A stretch of 64,000 nt of DNA. Origin: Bombus terrestris. Taxonomy: Eukaryota; Arthropoda; Insecta; Hymenoptera; Apidae. The stretch spans positions 4,579,501 to 4,643,500 of the forward strand of contig NW_025963548.1 in assembly GCF_910591885.1 (NCBI RefSeq). The letters run 5' to 3'. A model generated the notes under the pieces. That model had not been told where the DNA came from. It saw only the letters and a program-made list of their open reading frames with translations, and did no database searches. The position numbers and the translations under genes were made by a program. Positions 24,340 to 41,700 of the stretch are shown here, piece after piece; position 1 is the first letter of the stretch, and each line of letters starts with the position of its first letter.

Positions 24340-26330
24340 ATAGGACGTATAACGTTATATACTGTTGCGTTATGACGTATAACGATATATTGCATCACCA
24401 TGGCACGTATAACGTTTTGTACTATTACGTAATAACGTATAACGTTATATTGCATCACAATATGGCGTATAACGTTATATACCACTACGTTATAACGTAT
24501 ATCGTTATATTGCATTACTATATGACGTATAACGTTATGAACTATTACGTTATAACGCGTAACGTTATATTGCATCACTATAGGACGTATAACGTTATAT
24601 ACTATTACGTTATGACGTATAACTATATATTGCATCACCATGGGACGTAAAGCGTTTTGTACTATTACGTAACAACGTATAACGTTATATTGCATCACTA
24701 TAGGACGTATAACGTTATATTGCATCACTATATGAAGTATAACGTTATGAACTATTACATTATAGCGTATAACGTTATATTGCATCACCATGTGACGTAT
24801 AACGTTTTGAACTGATACGTAATAGCGTATAGAGTTACATTGCATCACTATATGAAGTATACCGTTATGAACTATTACATTATAACGTTTAACGTTACAT
24901 TGCATCACCATGGGACGTATAGCGTCATATACTATAGCGTTATAAGGTATAACGGTATATTGCATCACTATATGACGCATAACGTTATGAACTATGACGT
25001 TATAACGTATAATGTTATATTGCATCACCATGCGACGTATAACGTTTTGAACTATTACGTAATAGCGTATAACGTTATATTGCAACACTATATAACGTAT
25101 AACGTTATACACTGTTACGCTATATCGTATAATATTATGTTGCATCACTATAGGACGTATAACGTTATATACTATTACGATATGACGTATAACGTTATGA
25201 ACTATTACGTTATAACGCATAACGCTATATTGCATCACCATCTGACGTATAACGTTTTGTACTATTACGTAATAACGTATAACGTTATATTGCATCATCA
25301 TAGGACGTATAGCGTCATATACTATTGCGTTATAATGTTTAACGGTATATTGCATCTCTATATGACGCATAACGTTATACGCTATTACGTTATAACGTAT
25401 AACATTATGTTGCATCACTATAGAACGTATAACGTTACATACTATTACGTTATGATGTATAACGTTATGAACCATTACATTATAACGTATAACGTTATAT
25501 TGCATCACCATGTGACGTATAACGTTTTGTACTATTACGTAATAACGTATAACGTTATATTGCATCACTATATGACGCATAACGTTATATACTATTACGT
25601 TATGACGTATAACGCTTTATTGCATCACCATGTGACGTATAACGTTTTGTACTATTACGTAATAACGTATAACGTTATATTGCACCACTATAGGACGTAT
25701 ATCGTTATATTGCATTACTATATGACGTCTAACGTTATGAACTATTACGTTATAACGCGTAACGTTATATTGCATCACTATATGAAGTATAACGTTATGA
25801 ACTATTACATTATAGCGTATAACGTTATATTGCATCACCATGTGACGTATAACGTTTTGAACTAATACGTAATAGCGTATAGAGTTACATTGCATCACTA
25901 TATGAAGTATACCGTTATGAACTATTACATTATAACGTTTAACGTTACATTGCATCACCATGGGACGTATAGCGTCATATACTATAGCGTTATAAGGTAT
26001 AACGGTATATTGCATCACTATATGACGCATAACGTTATGAACTATGACGTTATAACGTATAATGTTATATTGCATCACCACGCGACGTATAACGTTTTGA
26101 ACTAATACGTAATAACTTATAACGTTATGTTGCATCACTATATGAAGTATTCCGTTATGAACTATTACAATTATAACGTATGACGTTATATTGCATCACC
26201 ATGTGACGTATAACGTTTTGAACTAATACGTAATAACGTATAGAGTTACATTGCATCACTATATGAAGTATACCGTTATGAACTATTACATTATAACGTT
26301 TAACGTTATATTGCATCACCATGGGACGTA
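24340..26330. repeat. Satellite 2 duplicated block, paired with 33732-35722
   Basis: Offset 9392 bp over about 2 kb, with only scattered substitutions. A third, internally deleted copy lies at about 44,040-45,570. The block ends just after a monomer with the 1-bp insertion TTACAATTATAACG (near 26168), which breaks the minus-strand open frame. Confidence 0.75.
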
Positions 26331-26838
26331 TAGCGTCATATACTATTGCGTTATAATGTATAACGGTATATTGCATCACTATATGATGCATAACGTTATG
26401 AACTATTACGTTATAACGTATAACGTTATATTGCATCACCATGCGACGTATAACGTTTTGAACTAATACGTCATAACTGATAACGTTATGTTGCATCACT
26501 ATATGAAGTATTCCGTTATGAACTATTACAATTATAACGTATGACGTTATATTGCATCATCATGTTACGTATAACGTTTTGTACTATTACGTAATAACGT
26601 ATAACGTTATATTGCATCACAATATGACGTATAACGTTATATACTTCTACGTTATAACGTATATCGTTATATTGCATTACTATATGACGTATAACGTTAT
26701 GAACTATTACGTTATAACGCGTAGCGTTATATTGCATCACTATATGACGTATAACGTTATATTGCATCACTGTATGAAGTATACCGTTATGAACTATTAC
26801 ATTATAACGTTTAACGTTACATTGCATCACCATGGGAC

Positions 26839-28105
26839 CTATAACGTTTTGAACTAATACGTCATAACGTATAATGTTATATTGCATCACTATATGAAGT
26901 ATAACGTTATGAACTATTACGTTATAACACATAACGTTATATTGCATCACTATAGGACGTATAACGTTTTATACTATTACGTTATGACGTATAACTATAC
27001 ATTGCATCACCACGGGACGTAAAGCGTTTTGTACTATTACGTAACAACGTATAACGTTATATTGCATCACTATAGGACGTATAACGTTATACACTATTAC
27101 GTTATGACGTATAACGCTATATTGCTTCACCATGTGACTTATAACGTTTTGTACTATTACGTTATAACGTATAACGTTATAATGCATCACTATATGACGT
27201 ATAACGTTATATACTACTACGTTATAACGTATATCGTTATATTGCATTACTATATGACGTATAACGTTATATAATATTACGCTATGACGTATAAAGTTAT
27301 GAACTATTACGTTATAACGCATAACGCTATATTGCATCACTATATGACGTATAACGTTTTGTACTATTACGTAATAACGTATAATGTTATATTGCATCAC
27401 TATAGGACGTATAACGTTATATACTATTACGTTATGACGTATAACTATATATTGCATCACCATGGGACGTAAAGCGTTTTGTACTATTACGTAACAACGT
27501 ATAACGTTATATTGCATCACTATAGGACGTATAACGTTATATTGCATCACTATATGATGTATAACGTTATGAACTATAACATTATAGCGTATAACGTTAT
27601 ATTGCATCACCATGTGACGTATAACGTTTTGAACTAATACGTAATAGCGTATAGAGTTACATTGCATCACTATATGACGTATAACGTTTTGTACTATTAC
27701 GTAATAACGTATAACGTTATATTGCATCACTATATGACGTATAACGTTATATACTACTACGTTATAACGTATATCGTTATATTGCATTACTATATGTCGT
27801 ATAACGTTATATACTATTACGCTATGACGTATAAAGTTATGAACTATTACGTTATAATGTATAACGGTATATTGCATCACTATATGACGTATAACGTTTT
27901 GTACTACTACGTAATAACGTATAACGTTATATTGCATCACTATAGGACGTATAACGCTATATTGCATCACTATATGACGTATAACGTTTTGTACTATTAC
28001 GTAATAACGTATAACGTTATATTGCATCACTATATGACGCATAACGTTATACGCTATTACGTTATAACGTATAACATTATGTTGCATCACCATAGGACGT
28101 AAAGC
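26839..28105. repeat. Satellite 2 duplicated block, paired with 35720-36986 and 46075-47341
   Basis: Three copies at offsets 8881 and 19236 bp, marked by the shared variants CACCACGGGACGTAAAGCG and ATATAATATTACGCTATG. After 28105 the first copy departs while the other two continue in parallel for several more kilobases. Confidence 0.75.
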
Positions 28106-31100
28106 GTTTTGTACTATTACGTAACAACGTATAACGTTATATTGCATCACTATAGGACGTATAACGTTATATTGCATCACTATATGAAGTATAACGTTAT
28201 GAACTATTACATTATAGCGTATAACGTTATATTGCATCACCATGTGACGTATAACGTTTCGAACAAATACGTAATAACGTATAATATTATATTGCATCAC
28301 AATATGAAGTGTAACGTTATGAACTATTACGTTATAACGCATAACGTTATATTGCATCACTATAGGACGTATAACGTTATATACTATTACGTTATGACGT
28401 ATAACGCTATATTGCATCACCATGTGACGTATAACGTTTTGTACTATTACGTAATAACGTATAACGTTATATTGCATCACTATATAAAGTATAACATCAT
28501 GAACTATTACATTATAACGTATAACGTTATAATGCATCACCATGTGACGTATAACGTTTCGAACTAATAGATAATAACGTATAATATTATATTGCATCAC
28601 AATATGAAGTGTAACGTTATGAACTATTACGTTATAACGCATAACGTTATATTGCATCACTATAGGACGTATAACGTTATATACTATTACGTTATGACGT
28701 ATAACGCTATATTGCATCACCATGTGACTTATAACGTTTTGTACTATTACGTAATAACGTATAACGTTATATTGCATCACTATAGGACGTATAACGTTAT
28801 ATTGCATCACTATATGAAGTATAACGTTATGAACTATTACGTTATGACGTATAACGCTATATTGCATCACCATGTGACTTATAACGTTTTGTACTATTAC
28901 GTAATAACGTATAACGTTATATTGCATCACTATAGGACGTATAACGTTATATTGCATCACTATATGAAGTATACCGTTATGAACTATTACATTATAACGT
29001 ATAACGTTATATTGCATCACCATGTGACGTATAACGTTTTGAACTAATCCGTAATAACGTATAGAGTTACATTGCATCACTATATGAAGTATACCGTTAT
29101 GAACTATTACATTATAACGTTTAACGTTATATTGCATCACCATGGGACATATAGCGTCATATACTATTGCGTTATAATGTATAACAGTATATTGCATCAC
29201 TATATGACGCATAACGTTATGAACTATGATGTTATAACGTATAATGTTATATTGCATCACCATGCGACGTATAACGTTTTGAACTAATACGTAATAACGT
29301 ATAACGTTATATTGCAACACTGTATAACGTATAACGTTATACACTATTACGCTATATCGTATAACATTGTGTTGCATCACTATAGGACGTATAATGTTAT
29401 ATACTGTTACGATATGACGTATAACGTTATGAACGATTACGTTATAACGCATAACACTATATTGCATCACCATGTGACGTATAACGTTTTGTACTATTAC
29501 GTAATAACGTATAACGTTATATTGCATCATCATAGGACGTATAGCGTCATATACTATTGCGTTATAATGTTTAACGGTATATTGCATCTCTATATGACGC
29601 ACAACGTTATACGCTATTACGTTATAACGTATAACATTATGTTGCATCACTATAGGACCTATAACGTTATATACTATTACGTTATGATGTATAACGTTAT
29701 GAACCATTACATTATAACGTATAACGTTATATTGCATCACCTTGTGACGTATAACGTTTTGTACTATTTCGTAATAACGTATAACATTATATTGCATCAC
29801 TATATGAAGTATAACGTTATGAACTATTACATTATAGCGTATAACGTTATATTGCATCACCATGTGACGTATAACGTTTTGAACTAATACGTAATAACGT
29901 ATAGAGTTACATTGCATCTCTATACGAAGTATACCGTTATGAACTATTACATTATAACGTTTAACGTTATATTGCATCACCATGGGACGTATAGCGTCAT
30001 ATACTATTGCGTTATAATGTATAACGGTATATTGCATCACTATATGATGCATAACGTTATGAACTATTACGTTATAACGTATAACTTTATGTTGCATCAC
30101 TATAGGACGTATAACGTTATATACTACTACGTTATAACGCATAACGTTATATTGCATCATCATAGGACGTATAGCGTCATATATTATTGCGTTATAATGT
30201 ATAACGGTATATTGCATCACTATGGTACGTATAACGTTATATACTATTACGTTATGACGTATAACGTTCTGAACTATTACGTTATAGCGCATAACGCTAT
30301 ATTGCATCACTATATGACGTATAACGTTTTGTACTATTACGTAATAACGTATAACGCTATATTGCATCACTATAGGACGTATAACGCTATATTGCATCAC
30401 TATATGAAGTATAGCCTTATGAACTATTACATTATAACGTATAACGTTATAATGCATCACCATGTGACGTATAACGTTTTGAACTAATACGTAATAGCAT
30501 ATAGAGTTACATTGCATCACTATATGAAGTATACCGTTATGAACTATTACATTATAACGTTTAACGTTACATTGCATCACCATGGGACGTATAGCGTCAT
30601 ATACTATAGCGTTATAAGGTATAACGGTATATTGCATCACTATATGACGCATAACGTTATGAACTATTACGTTATAACGTGTAACGTTATATTGCATCAC
30701 TATAGGACGTATAACGTTATATTGCATCACTATATGAAGTATACCGTTCTGAACTATTACATTATAACGTATAACGTTATATTGCATCATCATAGGTCGT
30801 ATAACGTTATATACTATTACGTTATGACGTATAACTATATATTGCATCACCATGGGATGTAAAGCGTTTTGTACTATTACCTCACAACGTATAGCGTTAT
30901 ATTGCATCACTATAGGACGTATAACGTTATATTGCATCACTATATGAAGTATAACGTTATGAACTATTACATTATAGCGTATAACGTTATATTGCATCAC
31001 CATGTGACGTATAACGTTTTGAACTAATACGTAATAGCGTATAGAGTTACATTGCATCACTATATGAAGTATACCGTTATGAACTATTACATTATAACGT

Positions 31101-31849
31101 TTAACGTTACATTGCTTCACCATGGGACGTATAGCGTCATATAGTATAGCGTTATAAGGTATAACGGTATATTGCATCACTATATGACGCATAACGTTAT
31201 GAACTATTACGTTATAACGTATAACGTTATATTGCATCACTATAGGACATATAACGTTATATTGCATCACTATATGAAGTATACCGTTATGAACTATTAC
31301 ATTATAACGTATAACGTTATATTGCATCACCATGTGACGTATAACGTTTTGAACTAATACGTAATAGCGTATAGAGTTACATTGCATCACTATATGAAGT
31401 ATACCGTTATGAACTATTACATTATAACGTTTAACGTTACATTGCTTCGCCATGGGACGTATAGCATCATATACTATTGCGTTATAATGTATAACGGTAT
31501 ATTGCATCACTATATGATGCATAACGTTATGAACTATTACGTTATAACGTATAACTTTATGTTGCATCACTATAGGACGTATAACGTTATATACTATTAC
31601 GTTATGACGTATAACGTTCTGAACTACTACGTTATAACGCATAACGCTATATTGCATCACTATATGACGTATAACGTTTTGTACTATTACGTAATAACGT
31701 ATAACGTTATATTGCATCACTATAGGACGTATAACGCTATATTGCATCACTATATGAAGTATAGCGTTATGAACTATTACATTATAACGTATAACGTTAT
31801 AATGCATCACCATGTGACGTATAACGTTTTGAACTAATACGTCATAACG

Positions 31850-34800
31850 TATAATGTTATATTGCATCACTATATGAAGTATAACGTTATGAACTATTAC
31901 GTTATAACGCATAACGTTAGATTGCATCATTATAGGACGTATAACGTTATATACTGTTGCGTTATGACGTATAACGATATATTGCATCACCATGGCACGT
32001 ATAACGTTTTGTACTATTACGTAATAACGTATAACGTTATATTGCATCACAATATGACGTATAACGTTATATACCACTACGTTATAACGTATATCGTTAT
32101 ATTGCATTACTATATGACGTATAACGTTAAGAACTATTACGTTATAACGCGTAACGTTATATTGCATCACTATAGGACGTATAACGTTATATACTATTAC
32201 GTTATGACGTATAACTATATATTGCATCACCATGGGACGTAAAGCGTTTTGTACTATTACGTAACAACGTATAACGTTATATTGCATCACTATAGGACGT
32301 ATAACGTTATATTGCATCATCATAGGGCGTATAGCGTCATATATTATTGCGTTATAATGTATAACGGTATATTGCATCACTATGGTACGTATAACGTTAT
32401 ATACTATTACGTTATGACGTATAACGTTCTGAACTATTATGTTATAGCGCATAACGCTATATTGCATCACTATATGACGTATAACGTTTTGTACTATTAC
32501 GTAATAACGTATAACGCTATATTGCATCACTATAGGACGTATAACGCTATAGTGCATCACTATATGAAGTATAGCGTTATGAACTATTACATTATAACGT
32601 ATAACGTTATAATGCATCACCATGTGACGTATAACGTTTTGAACTAATACGTAATAGCATATAGAGTTACATTGCATCACTATATGAAGTATACCGTTAT
32701 GAACTATTACATTATAACGTTTAACGTTACATTGCATCACCATGGGACGTATAGCGTCATATACTATAGCGTTATAAGGTATAACGGTATATTGCATCAC
32801 TATATGACGCATAACGTTATGAACTATTACGTTATAACGTGTAACGTTATATTGCATCACTATAGGACGTATAACGTTATATTGCATCACTATATGAAGT
32901 ATACCGTTCTGAACTATTACATTATAACGTATAACGTTATATTGCATCATCATAGGTCGTATAACGTTATATACTATTACGTTATGACGTATAACTATAT
33001 ATTGCATCACCATGGGATGTAAAGCGTTTTGTACTATTACCTCACAACGTATAGCGTTATATTGCATCACTATAGGACGTATAACGTTATATTGCATCAC
33101 TATATGAAGTATAACGTTATGAACTATTACATTATAGCGTATAACGTTATATTGCATCACCATGTGACGTATAACGTTTTGAACTAATACGTAATAGCGT
33201 ATAGAGTTACATTGCATCACTATATGAAGTATACCGTTATGAACTATTACATTATAACGTTTAACGTTACATTGCTTCACCATGGGACGTATAGCTTCAT
33301 ATAGTATAGCGTTATAAGGTATAACGGTATATTGCATCACTATATGACGCATAACGTTATGAACTATTACGTTATAACGTATAACGTTATATTGCATCAC
33401 TATAGGACGTATAACGTTATATTGCATCACTATATGAAGTATACCGTTATGAACTATTACATTATAACGTATAACGTTATATTGCATCATCATAGGACGT
33501 ATAGCGTCATATATTATTGCGTTATAATGTATAACGGTATATTGCATCACTATAGGACGTATAACGTTATATACTATTACGTTATGACGTATAACGTTAT
33601 AATGCATCACCATGTGACGTATAACGTTTTGAACTAATACGTCATAACGTATAATGTTATATTGTATCACTATATGAAGTATAACGTTATGAACTATTAC
33701 GTTATAACGCATAACGTTAGATTGCATCATTATAGGACGTATAACGTTATATACTGTTGCGTTATGACGTATAACGATATATTGCATCACCATGGCACGT
33801 ATAACGTTTTGTACTATTACGTAATAACGTATAACGTTATATTGCATCACAATATGGCGTATAACGTTATATACCACTACGTTATAACGTATATCGTTAT
33901 ATTGCATTACTATATGACGTATAACGTTATGAACTATTACGTTATAACGCGTAACGTTATATTGCATCACTATAGGACGTATAACGTTATATACTATTAC
34001 GTTATGACGTATAACTATATATTGCATCACCATGGGACGTAAAGCGTTTTGTACTATTACGTAACAACGTATAACGTTATATTGCATCACTATAGGACGT
34101 ATAACGTTATATTGCATCACTATATGAAGTATAACGTTATGAACTATTACATTATAGCGTATAACGTTATATTGCATCACCATGTGACGTATAACGTTTT
34201 GAACTGATACGTAATAGCGTATAGAGTTACATTGCATCACTATATGAAGTATACCGTTATGAACTATTACATTATAACGTTTAACGTTACATTGCATCAC
34301 CATGGGACGGATAGCGTCATATACTATAGCGTTATAAGGTATAACGGTATATTGCATCACTATATGACGCATAACGTTATGAACTATGACGTTATAACGT
34401 ATAATGTTATATTGCATCACCATGCGACGTATAACGTTTTGAACTATTACGTAATAGCGTATAACGTTATACTGCAACACTATATAACGTATAACGTTAT
34501 ACACTATTACGCTATATCGTATAATATTATGTTGCATCACTATAGGACGTATAACGTTATATACTATTACGATATGACGTATAACGTTATGAACTATTAC
34601 GTTATAACGCATAACGCTATATTGCATCACCATGTGACGTATAACGTTTTGTACCATTACGTAATAACGTATAACGTTATATTGCATCATCATAGGACGT
34701 ATAGCGTCATATACTATTGCGTTATAATGTTTAACGGTATATTGCATCTCTATATGACGCATAACGTTATACGCTATTACGTTATAACGTATAACATTAT

Positions 34801-37800
34801 GTTGCATCACTATAGAACGTATAACGTTACATACTATTACGTTATGATGTATAACGTTATGAACCATTACATTATAACGTATAACGTTATATTGCATCAC
34901 CATGTGACGTATAACGTTTTGTACTATTACGTAATAACGTATAACGTTATATTGCATCACTATATGACGCATAACGTTATATACTATTACGTTATGACGT
35001 ATAACGCTTTATTGCATCACCATGTGACGTATAACGTTTTGTACTATTACGTAATAACGTATAACGTTATATTGCACCACTATAGGACGTATATCGTTAT
35101 ATTGCATTACTATATGACGTCTAACGTTATGAACTATTACGTTATAACGCGTAACGTTATATTGCATCACTATATGAAGTATAACGTTATGAACTATTAC
35201 ATTATAGCGTATAACGTTATATTGCATCACCATGTGACGTATAACGTTTTGAACTAATACGTAATAGCGTATAGAGTTACATTGCATCTCTATATGAAGT
35301 ATACCGTTATGAACTATTACATTATAACGTTTAACGTTACATTGCATCACCATGGGACGTATAGCGTCATATACTATAGCGTTATAAGGTATAACGGTAT
35401 ATTGCATCACTATATGACGCATAACGTTATGAACTATGACGTTATAACGTATAATGTTATATTGCATCACCACGCGACGTATAACGTTTTGAACTAATAC
35501 GTAATAACTTATAACGTTATGTTGCATCACTATATGAAGTATTCCGTTATGAACTATTACAATTATAACGTATGACGTTATATTGCATCACCATGTGACG
35601 TATAACGTTTTGAACTAATACGTAATAACGTATAGAGTTACATTGCATCACTATATGAAGTATACCGTTATGAACTATTACATTATAACGTTTAACGTTA
35701 TATTGCATCACCATGGGACGTATAACGTTTTGAACTAATACGTCATAACGTATAATGTTATATTGCATCACTATATGAAGTATAACGTTATGAACTATTA
35801 CGTTATAACACATAACGTTATATTGCATCACTATAGGACGTATAACGTTTTATACTATTACGTTATGACGTATAACTATACATTGCATCACCACGGGACG
35901 TAAAGCGTTTTGTACTATTACGTAACAACGTATAACGTTATATTGCATCACTATAGGACGTATAACGTTATACACTATTACGTTATGACGTATAACGCTA
36001 TATTGCATCACCATGTGACTTATAACGTTTTGTACTATTACGTAATAACGTATAACGTTATAATGCATCACTATATGACGTATAACGTTATATACTACTA
36101 CGTTATAACGTATATCGTTATATTGCATTACTATATGACGTATAACGTTATATAATATTACGCTATGACGTATAAAGTTATGAACTATTACGTTATAACG
36201 CATAACGCTATATTGCATCACTATATGACGTATAACGTTTTGTACTATTACGTAATAACGTATAATGTTATATTGCATCACTATAGGACGTATAACGTTA
36301 TATACTATTACGTTATGACGTATAACTATATATTGCATCACCATGGGACGTAAAGCGTTTTGTGCTATTACGTAACAACGTATAACGTTATATTGCATCA
36401 CTATAGGACGTATAACGTTATATTGCATCACTATATGATGTATAACGTTATGAACTATAACATTATAGCGTATAACGTTATATTGCATCACCATGTGACG
36501 TATAACGTTTTGAACTAATACCTAATAGCGTATAGAGTTACATTGCATCACTATATGACGTATAACGTTTTGTACTATTACGTAATAACGTATAACGTTA
36601 TATTGCATCACTATATGACGTATAACGTTATATACTACTACGTTATAACGTATATCGTTATATTGCATTACTATATGTCGTATAACGTTATATACTATTA
36701 CGCTATGACGTATAAAGTTATGAACTATTACGTTATAATGTATAACGGTATATTGCATCACTATATGACGTATAACGTTTTGTACTACTACGTAATAACG
36801 TATAACGTTATATTGCATCACTATAGGACGTATAACGCTATATTGCATCACTATATGACGTATAACGTTTTGTACTATTACGTAATAACGTATAACGTTA
36901 TATTGCATCACTATATGACGCATAACGTTATACGCTATTACGTTATAACGTATAACATTATGTTGCATCACCATGGGACGTATAACGTTATATACTATTA
37001 CGCTATGACGTATAAAGTTATGAACTATTACGTAATAACGCATAACGCTATATTGCATCACTATATGACGTATAACGTTTTGTACTACTACGTAATAACG
37101 TATAACGTTATATTGCATCACTATAGGACGTATAACGCTATATTGCATCACTATATGACGTATAACGTTTTGCACTATTACGTAATAACGTATAACGTTA
37201 TATTGCATTACTGTATGACGTATAACGTTATATACTACTACGTTATAACGTATATCGTTATATTGCATTACTATATGACGTATAACGTTATATACTATTA
37301 CGCTATGACGTATAAAGTTATGAACTATTACGTTATAATGTATAACGGTATATTGCATCACTATATGACGTATAACGTTTTGTACTATTACGTAATAACG
37401 TATAACGTTATATTGCATCACTATAGGACGTATAACGCTATATTGCATCACTATATGAAGTATAGCGTTATGAACTATTACATTATAACGTATAACGTTA
37501 TAATGCATCACCATGTGACGTATAACGTTTTGAACTAATACGTAATAACGTATAATGTTATATTGCATCACTATATGACGTATAACGTTATATACTACTA
37601 CGTTATAACGTATAACGTTAGATTGCATCACTATAGGACGTATAACGATATATACTATTGCGTTATGACGTATAACGATATATTGCATCACCATGGGACG
37701 TAAAGCGTTTTGTACCATTACGTAACAACGTATAACGTTATATTGCATCACTATAGGACGTATAACGTTATATTGCATCACTATATGAAGTATAACGTTA

Positions 37801-40800
37801 TGAACTATTACATTATAGCGTATAACGTTATATTGCATCACCATGTGACGTATAACGTTTTGAACTAATACGTAATAGCGTATAGAGTTACATTGCATCA
37901 CTATATGAAGTATACCGTTATGAACTATTACATTATAACGTTTAACGTTACATTGCATCACCATGGGACGTATAGCTTCATATACTATTGCGTTATAAGG
38001 TATAACGGTATATTGCATCACTATATGACGCATAACGTTATGAACTATTACGTTATAACGTATAACGTTGTATTGCATCACTATAGGACGTATAACGGTA
38101 TATTGCATCACTATATGATGTATAGCGTTATGAACTATTACAAGTATAACGTAACACGTTATATTACATCACTATAGGACGTATAACGTTATATTGCATC
38201 ACTATATGAAGTATAACGTTATGAACTATTACATTATAGCGTATAACGTTATATTGCATCACCATGTGACGTATAACGTTTTGAACTAATACGTAATAGC
38301 GTATAGAGTTACATTGCATTACTATATGAAGTATACCGTTATGAACTATTACAATTATAACGTAAAACGTTATATTACATCACTATAGGACGTATAACGT
38401 TATATTGCATCACTATATGACGTATAACGTTTTCTACTATTACGTAATAACGTATAATGTTATATTGCATCACAATATGAATTGTAACGTTATGAACTAT
38501 AACGTTATAACGCATAACGTTATATTGCATCACTATAGGACGTATAACGTTATATACTATTACGCTATGACGTATAAAGTTATGAACTATTACGTTATAA
38601 TGTATAACGGTATATTGCATCACTATATGACGTATAACGTTTTGTACTATTACGTAATAACGTATAACGTTATATTGCATCACTATAGGACGTATAACGC
38701 TATATTGCATCACTATATGAAGTATAGCGTTATGAACTATTACATTATAACGTATAACGTTATATTGCTTCACTATATGACGTATAACGTTTTGTACTAT
38801 TAGGTAATAACGTATAACGTTATATTGCATCACTATATGACGTATAACGTTATATACTACTACGTTATAACGTATAACATTATGTTGCATCACTATAGGA
38901 CGTATAACGTTATATACTATTACGCTATGACGTATAAAGTTATGAACTATTACGTTATAATGTATAACGGTATATTGCATCACTATATGACGTATAACGT
39001 TTTGTACTATTACGTAATAACGTATAACGTTATATTGCATCACTATAGGACGTATAACGCTATATTGCATCACTATATGAAGTATAGCGTTATGAACTAT
39101 TACGTTATAACGCATAACGTTATATTGCATCACTATAGGACGTATAACGTTATATACTATTACGTTATGACGTATAACTATATATTGCATCACCATGGGA
39201 CGTAAAGCGTTTTGTACTATTACGTAACAACGTATAACGTTATATTGCATCACTATAGGACGTATAACGTTATATTGCATCACTATATGATGTATAACGT
39301 TATATACTACTACGTTATAACATATAACATTATGTTGCATCACTATAGGACGTATAACGTTATATACTATTACGCTATGACGTATAAAGTTATGAACTAT
39401 TACGTTATAATGTATAACGGTATATTGCATCACTATATGACGTATAACGTTTTGTACTATTACGTAATAACGTATAACGTTATATTGCATCACTATAGGA
39501 CGTATAACGCTATATTGCATCACTATATGAAGTATAGCGTTATGAACTATTACATTATAACGTATAACGTTATAATGCATCACCATGTGACGTATAACGT
39601 TTTGAACTAATACGTAATAACGTATAATGTTCTATTGCATCACTATATGACTTATAACGTTATATACTACTACGTTATAACGTATAACGTTAGATTGCAT
39701 CACTATAGGACGTATAACGTTATATACTATTGCGTTATGACGTATAACGATATATTGCATCACCATGGCACGTATAACGTTTTGTACTATTACGTAATAA
39801 ACGTATAACGTTATATTGTATCACCATATGACGTATAACGTTTTGAACTAATACGTAATAACGTATAACGTTATACTGTATCACTATATAAAGTATAACG
39901 TTATGAACTATTAGATTATAACGTATAACGTTGTAATGCATCACCATGTGACGTATAACGTTTCGAACTAATACGTAATAATGTATAATGTTATATTGCA
40001 TCACTATATGAAGTATAACGTCATGAACTATTACGTTATAACGCATAACGCTATATTGCATCACTATAGGACGTATAACGTTATATACTATTACGTTATG
40101 ACGTATAACTATATATTGCACCACCATGGGACGTAAAGCGTTTTGTACTATTACGTAACAACGTATAACGTTATATTGCATCACTATAGGACGTATAACG
40201 TTATATTGCATCACTATATAAAGTATAACGTTATGAACTATTAGATTATAACGTATAACGTTATAATGCATCACCATGTGACGTATAACGTTTCGAACTA
40301 ATACGTAATAATGTATAATGTTATATTGCATCACTATATGAAGTATAACGTTATGAACTATTGCATTATAACGTATAACGTTATATTGCATCACCATGTG
40401 ACGTATAACGTTTTGTACTATTACGTAATAACGTATAACGTTATATTGCATCACAATATGAAGTGTAACGTTATGAACTATTACGTTATAACGCATAACG
40501 TTATATTGCATCACTATAGGACGTATAACGTTGTATACTATTACGTTATGACGTATAACGCTATATTGCATCACCATGTGACTTATAACGTTTTGTACTA
40601 TTACGTAATAACGTATAACGTTATATTGCATCACTATATGACGTATAACGTTATATACTCTTACGTTATAACGTATATCGTTATATTGCATTACTATATG
40701 ACATATAACGTTATATTGCATCACTATATGAAGTATAACGTTATGAACTATTGCATTATAACGTATAACGTTATATTGCATCACCATGTGACGTATAACG

Positions 40801-41700
40801 TTTTGTACTATTACGTTATAACGTATATCCTTATATTGCATTACTATATGACGTATAACGTTATGAACTATTACGTTATAACGCGTAACGTTATATTGCA
40901 CCACTATATGACGTATAACGGTATATTGCATCACTATATGAAGCATACCGTTATGAACTATTACATTATAACGTATAACGTTACATTGCATCATCATAGG
41001 ACGTATAGCGTCATATACTATTGCGTTATAATGTATAACGGTATATTGCATCACTATATGACGCATAACGTTATACGCTATTACGTTATAACGTATAACA
41101 TTATGTTGCATCACCATAGGACGTATAACGTTATATACTATTACGCTATGACGTATAAAGTTATGAACTATTACGTAATAACGCATAACGCTATATTGCA
41201 TCACTATATGACGTATAACGTTTTGTACTATTACGTAATAACGTATAACGTTATATTGCATCACTATAGGACGTATAACGCTATATTGCATCACTGTATG
41301 AAGTATAGCGTTATGAACTATTACATTATAACGTATAACGTTATAATGCATCACCATGTGACGTATAACGTTTTGAACTAATACGTAATAACGTATAATG
41401 TTATATTGCATCACTATATGAAGTATAACGTTATGAACTAATACGTTATAACGCATAACGTTATATTGCATCACCATGTGACGTATAACGTTTTGAACTA
41501 ATACGAATTAGCGTATAGAGTTACATTGAATCACCATATGAAGTATACCGTTATGAACTATTACATTATAACGTTTAACGTTATATTGCATCACCATGGG
41601 ACGTATAGCGTCATGTACTATTGCGTTATAATGTATGACGGTATATTGCATCACTATATGACGGATAACGTTATGAACTATTACGTTATAACGTATAATG
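31850..41700. repeat. ~10-kb higher-order repeat, left copy
   Basis: This segment is followed almost immediately by a second copy at about 41,694-52,070. The offset starts at 9844 bp, goes to 10294, 10054, back to 9844, and settles at 10355 bp. Nearly all steps are whole numbers of 30-bp monomers. From about 35,650 to 41,715 the two copies match continuously for about 6 kb with few single-base differences. Rare shared markers include the 1-bp insertion GTAATAAACG at 39798 and 50153. Confidence 0.8.
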
